64,000 nucleotides of DNA from Paramacrobiotus metropolitanus (taxonomy: Eukaryota; Tardigrada; Eutardigrada; Parachela; Macrobiotidae). The DNA is taken from the NCBI RefSeq assembly GCF_019649055.1, contig NW_026570261.1:620001-684000 (forward strand), written 5' to 3'. Below the pieces are notes generated by a model, which saw nothing but the letters and a program-made list of their open reading frames with translations, ran no database searches and was not told the DNA's origin. The translations under genes and the position numbers were made by a program. The stretch's first letter is position 1, and the number at the start of each line of letters is the position of its first letter. Of the stretch, positions 57,288 to 64,000 are shown one piece after another.

Positions 57288-58680
57288 TTACCTGCAGTGG
57301 TGCACCTTGCGCCTGACCGGCACCGTTCGCCGGGGCGAAGGTAAATCCGCCTCCTTGCTGCCCGAAACCATACTGGTCTCTACCGGCAAAGCCGCCCTGC
57401 TGACCGCCGTAATCGCCCTGGCCACCTCGACCGGCGAAATTGCCCTGGCTTGACTGGCATAATTCTGGCCACCTTGACAACCATTGCTCCACTGGCCGCC
57501 TTGACCTCCGTAATTTCCGCGATTGCCGCCACGGCCTCTGCTTCTTCCTCTGAAGCCTCTTCGAGCCGGGCCATATCCGCCATTTTCTCCGCTCTGGACA
57601 CCTTGACCGGCGAAGTTCCCTTGACCTCCGGCGAAGTTCTCTTGGCCACCTTCACCACCGCCGAAGTTTCCGTGGCAACCGAAATTGCCCTGGCCTCCTT
57701 GATTGTTGTAATTAGCCTGGCCACCTTGACCGGCATGCTGTCCCCCTTGTCGTGCCTGTGGGACGTATGCATTAGCCATAGCATGGCGCCAACCACCTTG
57801 GTTGCGCAGCTGATTCCATTCTTCGAACACGACCCGATTCGGGTTCTGATTCCACGGCATACCAGCGAACGAACACGCTTGTGTATGGTGATTGCCGTAC
57901 ATGCAGTTCTGGCATGTCAGCGAGTTATTTGCCACCCATCCATCAATCATTGTGAACAGTCGCTTCATTCGCGATGCGTATCTTGTTCCTTGATTTGCTT
58001 GTCCGCGATTGCCTCTAAAGCTTCCGTTAAATCCTGGGCCAGCAAAGCCCATGTTCACATGAGCCATTCCTTGACCGACTTGCTGGCTACCTGCTGAGCT
58101 GCCGCCTGCATGCTGCGATTGCTGGCCTATTCATTTCTTGTATCGCCGCGATCGTCGCGTACGACACTTGACCTTCGTTCCGTTCGTTACTAAAGGTCAC
58201 CTCTTGGTTGCCTAAGGGCGGAAATTCGAGGTTATATCTTGGCGTCTGTTGCGAGCACGGTTGATTCTGTCGCCCATTCGCGACTTTTTCGAGCTGGCCA
58301 GATCTGACGACGACGCATTCATCTTGGGTTCGGTTCCCTTTCGTCACCTTGTACTTGTCTTCACCAGCCGACCAGGTGCGGAAGAATTCCTTGATATCCG
58401 CCGGATTATGGAACGTTCGTGCTCGAATTGCCTTGTAAAGGTCGCTATCTCCTTTGCATCTTTGGATCAGGAATCCGATTGTCTGCTATTATGTAATGGT
58501 TTTCTTCGATTTAAACCGCATGATCGCTTGATAGAATTGATCAAGCGTCTCTTCGCCGGCTTCGAATTTCCTGGTCATTGCTTTCCGTAAGGCGATGGCC
58601 CCTTCGTCTCGCTCGCCAAACTGCTGTGCAATTCGCCTATCAAACCCACCATATGTGCCAATGCTGTGGCGTACAGGGCA
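57288..58680 (-). pseudogene. Gag: capsid-like region plus CCHC nucleocapsid
   Basis: Upstream (58680-58350) the frame reads FDRRIAQQFGERDEGAIA, TLDQFYQAIMRF and, after two adjacent stops (TAA TAG at 58491-58486), RTFHNPADIKEFFRTW, a helical pattern like retrotransposon capsid domains. It continues to 58087 (QNQPCSQQ, EFPPLGN). A frameshift leads to 58067-57288, which has a zinc knuckle CQNCMYGNHHTQAC (CX2CX4HX4C) followed by a long Gly/Gln/Asn-rich tract and an RGG-type box (RRGFRGRSRGRGG). Gag would package the element RNA. Stops and the frameshift inactivate this copy. Confidence 0.75.
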
Positions 58681-60239
58681 AGCGCTGCGAGGTCAAGTTA
58701 AATTGTGTTAAAGTTAAATTTTCCGCCAGGCGGTCGCCATGCGACAGCGGGTGCATAGCACCCGAGGACATATGGGCTCTGTTGTACAGAATTTGTAAGG
58801 ATAGTATTTTTTGTAGAAGCTGTAGTCTGCCTATATGTCCACTGGAGAGGACAATCTTTGACATGGGTATTTCAATATAAATGAGGCCACTTTTGAAGTT
58901 CGCTGACGAAATGGTTTTAGACTGGGAGATTGAGAAGGCAGTGGGTTGAGATTTCTTTTGTATTGGTTGTTTTGTCGAGTATAGTGTGGTTTGAGTATAT
59001 AAAGGAGTCTAAGTACTGTTGGAAATTAGTTGGTTAGTTGGTTGTTTTGCGAAGTTGGAGATTGGATGGTGTTGGAAGTTAGTAATTTTGTTAGTTGGAT
59101 TTGTTATTAGCAATGGAGGGTTTAATAGTAATTTATAGTAATTGTAGCAGTATGATATTACTGGTTGGTGGGAGAATAGAAATTGGTAAATTGGTGACAG
59201 ACAGTGGAAGTTTGGGCGATTAACGGAAGTGCATAATGGCTTTAGAAAAAGCTTTTTTTTTGTTTTGATCTTGTTATTTTATTACTTATTTTTAGTATTG
59301 TTATTTTATTAATTTTTTTATTTTTAGTAATTTATTATTTTTAGTATTTTTGATATGGTTATGTTTTAAATAATAGAATTTTGTTGTTATTTTAAATTTA
59401 TGATTTTGTTGGTATAGCTGGTATTTTTGATGTACGTGTTATGTGTCGTTAAGTTATGCTTCTTGTGGTTTCTTATTTTATACAATTAATAAATTAAATA
59501 TTAAAATTTTAATCGTTTAGGTAAAAACTATTGAAGAGGAGTACGACACACAAAAGTTTTTACGGTAGCGGAAAAGAATTTGGTGTGTTAAGCGAAGCAT
59601 TATTGTCGTTCATTTCGGCGGCTGTTGACTATTGCTAAGTTAGAAACGGGAAACGGTAAAAACTGAGATGTAATTGAATATTTTGTTTATAATTAGCTTT
59701 AGCCTGTTTTGCTAGTTAGATCATGCTAATCAGCGTGGAAAAATTATTAGATTGAAAGGGTATTATTGGAGGTTACCCCTATTTTGGTTTTACTCACTTA
59801 CAAATGCAGAAGTACGGCAATATTGGCTCAGAACTTTACATTTAGCAGTCTACAGTGTTTCTCAGTCAAAATCATAAAAAATTCAATCCCCATAACCTAT
59901 AGCGCAAGTACAACAGCAAACTTTAAAATTCAACTTTTGATAATTCAGCTTAAAAATTATCTAGTCTAAGCAGGCAACACTGACATTTTTGGTGATCGGT
60001 CCAAAAAAATCATGAACTCAGTTCTCCAGCACCTTGCGAGGGCTTTTTGGAATATAAAATGTTTTAAGCGTTTTAAATTTAAAAAATTGTCTACAAATCG
60101 TTTTTCGTTTCATACCTTCAATAAACCATTTTTTTCAAAATCGTTGTCGCAGTTAGACTACCCGCATTTTTATGCATCTGTTGGTAAAGTTTCAACAATA
60201 CAGCCTATCAAATGGATGAGTTTTTAATTTTCGAAGCTA
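58681..60239. other. AT-rich stretch between gag and the candidate LTR
   Basis: From about 58900 the AGGTCA motif disappears, and composition becomes AT-rich with TTAGTTGG- and ATTTTTAGTA-type simple repeats. No gene is recognised. A primer-binding site should lie near the LTR edge, but I cannot identify one. The stretch may contain a later insertion. Confidence 0.45.
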
Positions 60240-61830
60240 GTGAAAGCGTGGACCCAATGAAGGTTCACGCGCAGCACAGAATTAACGGAATTCTGTCTGC
60301 CAAACAGATCTGGCAATGCTATAAAGCGCCTACGCTATGGAAAGCGAGAAACGACGCGATTGCGAGAACTTTAGAGACAAGACTAAATTCGTAAGAATTC
60401 CCTCATGGACAACTTCGCATTGCTGACTGCAGCAAGCCTACGTGGAAAATGGCGTGATTGCTAGAACTTTATGACAACACTAAATTCGCTTCGACACAGT
60501 GCGGGTGCGCAGAACACCATGCTTTCGCCACGCGTAAGGCGGGCGCGCAATGAACACACAACAGACTGCCAAGCGAGGGTGTACGCATGTACGCCTGCGC
60601 TCACATGCCTCTGGGAGGGAGGCTGAGCTCCGTCGAAGCAAATCCACATCCAATTCCTTGGGATCCTTGACGGCTCGTCTGTGTGTTTAATAAAACATCG
60701 AGATTTAATCTCCTTTAACATCACAAATTCCAATTACATGTGTGAATAAAGAGATCTCGAAACAAAAGTAAAACAGTAAAAATATCAACAGAATTCATTA
60801 TCAAAACGACTAGGATCCTCCGACTCCTAAAGGTCACTGGGTCCTGTCAACCGTAATCCGCTTTGGTCCATTCCGCTCTTTTGAGCAATCTTTATCATCA
60901 CAAATGAGATCCGCTTTAAGGAATAGGTGCGTATCAAGTACGACTTCTGAATACTGCTTCTTCATCTTTGAAATAAATGCGTATCAAGTACGACTTCTGC
61001 AAAATGAGATTCTTCCTCTTGGACGTGGAGGGACGTCTTGAAAGACAAGCTTAATGCTTCCTCCCTGGTAAGGTCATTCTTTTTAACTTGGATTGATGAC
61101 TCGTTGAGCAGTGAAGTTCTCAAAGGTCATCCCTTTCTCTTTGATATGCGACTCATTTGGGCCGTGGCGATCCCAAAAGGTCATACATTTCTTCATCATG
61201 AGTTCCATATTAAAGCTCATGGGGGAACTTAGCCAATTTTCAGCTTTCAAGCAATTCTGCTTGCCTCCCTTGTAAAGGTCATCATTCTTTTTCATTTTCT
61301 TCGGTCGCACATCCTTTTCTTTTCCGTGTAGTGCAAATTGACGCGCACTTCTTTTCCTTACCAGGTTTGAGGGCCGGTTAACGCCGTAACTCCTCTTTCT
61401 TCTGAGGCCGGTTATCGCCGTAACCTCAACATCTGAAAGTTTTACTCCTATTTTCTTGAACTCTTTCTCTTTTTCACCCTTGTGGCTTCTGTCATTCCGC
61501 AAGAGTGTGCCGACTCAGTAGGCCGCAACTACACTCTAAAAGTGACGTTTTAAATGTAATGGGGAAGGCCGGTTAGCGCCGTTACTCTTCCTGCTTCGAG
61601 GGCCGGATGACCTCCGTAACTCCCCATATTTCGGATCGCCTTGATCCTCTGCAACAAAACTCTGAAACCAATAGAAACACAAACGATATGACAGTTCAAC
61701 AAGTTATGTCTCCTTCGCCCTGATACTGTACCTTTATCACCATTCTCGTGCTGCCGACTGATGACCGTAACTAGCACATCAGCGATGCCCTAAAGGTCAT
61801 CACTGATCATTTGAACCATTGTCGCGGTTC
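60240..61830 (-). repeat. Candidate LTR, copy at the 5' side of gag
   Basis: This is the direct repeat of 45730-47398. It holds CCTCTGGGAGGGAGGCTGAG, TCCGCTCTTTTGAGCAATC, CTTCCTCCCTGGTAA and GCCGACTGATGACCGTAAC. AAAGGTCA sites are on the plus strand (60827, 61121, 61171, 61274, 61790). GGCCGGTTAACGCCGTAAC-type short repeats occur at 61370, 61405, 61562 and 61600, corresponding to shorter spacing than in the other copy. Because homology to the internal 3' region resumes beyond 63.1 kb, this LTR may be shared between two tandem elements. Confidence 0.6.
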
Positions 61831-61990
61831 CGATCGAAACGTCGTCTTTCTTTTCCATTACGGTCAGACGTTCGATCTCGAGGTTCCCTTTCCCTCTCTT
61901 GCAGCTCGTCTCCTTCGCTCCGGCTGCTAGTAGCACTGTGACGATTTCGGTCACGTCTGCGATGAATACGGATCAAATGCTTTTCATGCA

Positions 61991-63034
61991 TCAACCGTCC
62001 ATACTTTTTAAGTCCCGTGACCTTTCTCGAGGATGATGGGATGACCTTTCGCAGACGCGTGACCGTTCCAATTCTCGTGACCTTTTTCGAGAATGATCGG
62101 ATGACCTTTCATAAACGCATGACCTTTCATGTTTCCATAACCTTTGTCGAGGATGATCGGACGACCTTTCGTACACATGTGACCTTTCATTCCTGTCGGC
62201 TGACCTTGCCAAGCCCGACTGATACGTTTCTCTCGGCGGTGATTTCGGTCGTTTGAACTCGCCTCTCTTGAAATTTCTTTCGGTCTCCGTCATTTCGTTT
62301 TGCTGCATGAGGAATTTGCGCATGTTCTCAATTTTGTCCTCGATCAAAATTTTGATGACTTGCGACCATCGGCCTTTTTCCGTCAGGTTGACCTTTTCTT
62401 GCAGGAATATTGTATGTTCCTCTTTTGTTAGTGAGAGTGGGTCCTTAAGGATGATGTCCAATTGCTGGATGAGTGATTCGCGTATAATCGCCTCCTGTAC
62501 GTCTTGTTTCTTAAATATCGCGTCCGAAACGGGTGCTGCAAGTCCCGCATGACCTTTATCTGCATTGGCTAAACCCTTCTCTGCCGCAGCTTTCTTTCTT
62601 TCTTTCAAACGCTTTCTTTCTGCTTCACGCTTTTCTTGCAATATTTGCTTTCTAAACGCATTCGCTTCCGCAGTTTTAGGAGGTTCAAGGGTGACGTCCC
62701 ATCCAGGTCTGCGTCCTACCCACATTCGGTATTTATCCTCCAAAATCACTCTATCTTCGGGCGATAGTTTCAGCCACGTTTTTCTTCTGACCAGGTGTCG
62801 AAATACATCTAGGTTGCCTCTTTTTGCTTCCTGCGGAATTACCAGGAGTTGATTTGGCATCGGCACGGCGACCACGCATTCCCAACAAGGGAATCGTTCA
62901 CCTGAAAGAATGTTGTTGCGCTTGCAATCCGGGCAATCCTTGTTGTAATTTGTCAACGGGTCGCCGGTGACCTTTACGATCGACGGTCTCCGTCCCTTCT
63001 CTGTCTTCTGATCAGTTTGGCTCCGTTCAGCCAT
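61991..63034 (-). CDS. 347-codon accessory protein with CxxC pairs and ERS-rich tail
   Basis: The longest intact frame of the window starts ATG at 63034. Residues about 34-53 have CPDC and CWEC (CX2CX12CX2C), likely zinc-binding. A predicted alpha-helical, possibly coiled-coil region (LQEKREAERKRLKERKKAA) follows at about 130-155. The C-terminal ~70 residues are Arg/Ser repeats (ERSHVYERSSDH, ERSCVYERSSDH, ERSRVCERSSHH) made from a ~58-60-bp DNA repeat at 62025-62195. In an overlapping frame the same DNA gives KGHP repeats. No enzyme motif is seen. It lies beside the LTR in the same strand as gag-pol and probably belongs to a second retroelement. Confidence 0.5.
   Translation of the reverse strand: MAERSQTDQKTEKGRRPSIVKVTGDPLTNYNKDCPDCKRNNILSGERFPCWECVVAVPMPNQLLVIPQEAKRGNLDVFRHLVRRKTWLKLSPEDRVILEDKYRMWVGRRPGWDVTLEPPKTAEANAFRKQILQEKREAERKRLKERKKAAAEKGLANADKGHAGLAAPVSDAIFKKQDVQEAIIRESLIQQLDIILKDPLSLTKEEHTIFLQEKVNLTEKGRWSQVIKILIEDKIENMRKFLMQQNEMTETERNFKRGEFKRPKSPPRETYQSGLARSADRNERSHVYERSSDHPRQRLWKHERSCVYERSSDHSRKRSRELERSRVCERSSHHPRERSRDLKSMDG
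62025..62195. repeat. Three-unit ~58-60-bp tandem repeat of TGACCTTT sites
   Basis: CGAGGATGAT..GG..GACCTTTC blocks recur at 62033, 62089 and 62149, each unit holding two or three TGACCTTT-like sites. It forms the C-terminal coding end of the 347-codon frame. Confidence 0.85.
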
Positions 63035-63079
63035 TTTTCTCAGTTTTCACCTACAATCTCAAAATTTGTAAGTCCCGTG

Positions 63080-64000
63080 ACCTTTCATTGTTTTCATTTT
63101 CCAACGTCTATCTTTAAGCCTATGATAAAAAGGCTATTCAGTGCTGAGCTGAAACTTTTCGCTGCTCTTTGATGATGACCTTTGTCATCCTTCTTTAGCT
63201 GAACCATTCTCAACTGTATGTGGATGACCTTTTCCCATCTTAGCTCATTCGCTACTCTTCTTGTAGAGTGTGGTTCGAAAATAATTTGAGAACTACGGTC
63301 TGCTCATCTCACTCGTTTCTGGTTCTGATTCTTCATTTTGTGTGGTAGACCTTCCTCCCACACTTTGCTTCTTGCTAATGTACGGTGACCTTTCTCTGCT
63401 TCATCAGCGCCATGACCTTTCAGTCCTTCCTTCGATGTGTGCTAAGTTCTCCGCTGAGTTCTTTAACTGGGCGCTTCTTCTCCTTCTCATCGCTTGAGCT
63501 CGGGTGACCTTCCCCCCCGGCTGCAATTTCTGCTGCCCTTTAGATCCCAGCTTGCCGGATAAAGTCTGATGACCTTTATCTTCCAACGTTTCAGCTTAAG
63601 TCTGGTGACCTTTAGCTGCAAACTTTTTGGATGAAGTCTGATGACCTTTTTCTTCCAACATTTTCGGCTAAAGTCTAGTGACCTTTTAGCCTCAATCGCT
63701 TCTTGAACCTTCTCTCCTTGACTGCTCAGTACCGTTCTCTCATGAGCAACTGTAAACGAAGTCAATTTCATTCTTCTTCTCTTTCATTGTTCTCGAGCTC
63801 GGGTGACCTTCCGCCCCGGCAAAACTTTCCGCTAATGTCTGATGACCTTTAGGTGTTTCACTCGCTCTTTGATCCGTCCGTTCTTTTTTGTTTTGCGCCA
63901 ATCGTTCATGAGCGATTTTCATTCAACGGCGTGATCGGAAATGTCTTCGATTAGCGGGTTTATTTCTGATGACCTTTATGCCGTCCCATGTTCCGATCAT
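63080..64000 (-). pseudogene. Second retroelement, 3' internal part, cut by window edge
   Basis: The segment is homologous in the same orientation to 47.4-48.4 kb: AGCTGAAACTTTT, CCTCCCACAC.TTGCTTCTTGCT, ATGACCTTTCAGTCCTTC, and TTTCTGATGACCTTTAtGCCGTCCCA near 63965. Frames 63404-63586, 63487-63771 and 63740-63922 are short and basic. Density of TGACCTT sites is the highest in the window (about 13 per kb). The element continues past 64000. Confidence 0.6.

Larger units (their letters stand above)
47541..63304. repeat. Six dispersed GAGCG..CGCTC hairpin motifs
   Basis: A ~45-bp block built as (GTAG)CAGAGCGTGGTTCGGAAGTA - spacer - CGCTCTGC(TAC) occurs at about 47541-47576, 48618-48664, 48880-48922, 50533-50580, 54498-54540 and 63263-63304. 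The best copy (48618-48664) has 11 pairable bases at each side. The loop keeps GTGGTTCGRAAGTA, while other parts vary. Confidence 0.75.
46321..63990. promoter_or_regulatory. AAAGGTCA/TGACCTTT motif field
   Basis: By eye I count roughly 90-100 occurrences of TGACCTTN or its reverse in about 17.5 kb; chance would give only a few. In candidate LTRs the form on the plus strand is AAAGGTCA (for example 46466, 46578, 46622, 46657, 46725, 47359, and 60827-61790). In internal regions it is mostly TGACCTTT (for example 47648, 49611, 53108, 54785, 55775, 56959, 57023, 63385, 63605). AAAGGTCA is the known NBRE monomer site of NR4A-type nuclear receptors and contains the AGGTCA half-site. A binding function here is inference. 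Confidence 0.7.

Noticed and set aside
57450-58097. 215-codon Ala-rich plus-strand ORF
   Set aside because: It is the antisense shadow of the Gly-rich nucleocapsid frame of gag.

Overview
The window looks like transposon-rich chromosomal DNA of an animal, most likely an invertebrate. The evidence is spliceosomal introns (GTAAGT donors and pyrimidine-tract AG acceptors), remnants of Ty3/Gypsy, LINE, hAT-like, piggyBac-like, mariner-like and probable Mutator-like (MULE) elements, many fold-back repeats, and no bacterial-style operons, rRNA or conserved housekeeping genes. The phylum cannot be fixed from sequence alone. The host gene families resemble lineage-specific families of small ecdysozoans such as tardigrades, but that is only an impression.

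Region 1-25 kb holds what may be host gene families. Two paralogous minus-strand loci (5281-6838 and 19350-24381) each carry a ~255-codon internal exon with a GTAAGT donor, followed by a last exon of exactly 124 bp. A third minus-strand exon (10621-11437) may be the 5' part of the first locus; it has a plus-strand pseudogene relative at 16124-16489. Between them lie a mariner-like MITE, a 1.07 kb hAT-like element with an 8-bp target duplication, a G/C-tract hAT MITE with an 8-bp target duplication, a SWIM zinc-finger fragment, two Ulp1-like (C48) protease fragments and many inverted repeats.

Region 25-45 kb is almost gene-free. It contains a ~50-bp minisatellite, a large fold-back, piggyBac-like MITEs, a FLYWCH fragment, and a 5.4 kb array of ~0.6 kb complex repeats (32.3-37.7 kb). 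Two related inverted-repeat elements, each with an internal 9-bp (CCTAAGAAA) minisatellite, sit at the same position of neighbouring array units. A 5'-truncated LINE 3' end closes the region.

Region 45.7-64 kb is a degenerate Ty3/Gypsy LTR retrotransposon on the minus strand: candidate LTRs at about 45.7-47.4 and 60.2-61.8 kb, then gag, protease, RT, RNase H and integrase in that order, all broken by stops and frameshifts. A second related element runs off the right edge. The whole 17.5 kb is saturated with one octamer, AAAGGTCA, identical to the nuclear-receptor monomer site (NBRE). It occurs in all three coding frames and in spacers, and its strand flips between the LTRs and the internal region. 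A second dispersed motif, a short potential hairpin, occurs six times. This motif architecture is the strongest candidate for something undescribed.
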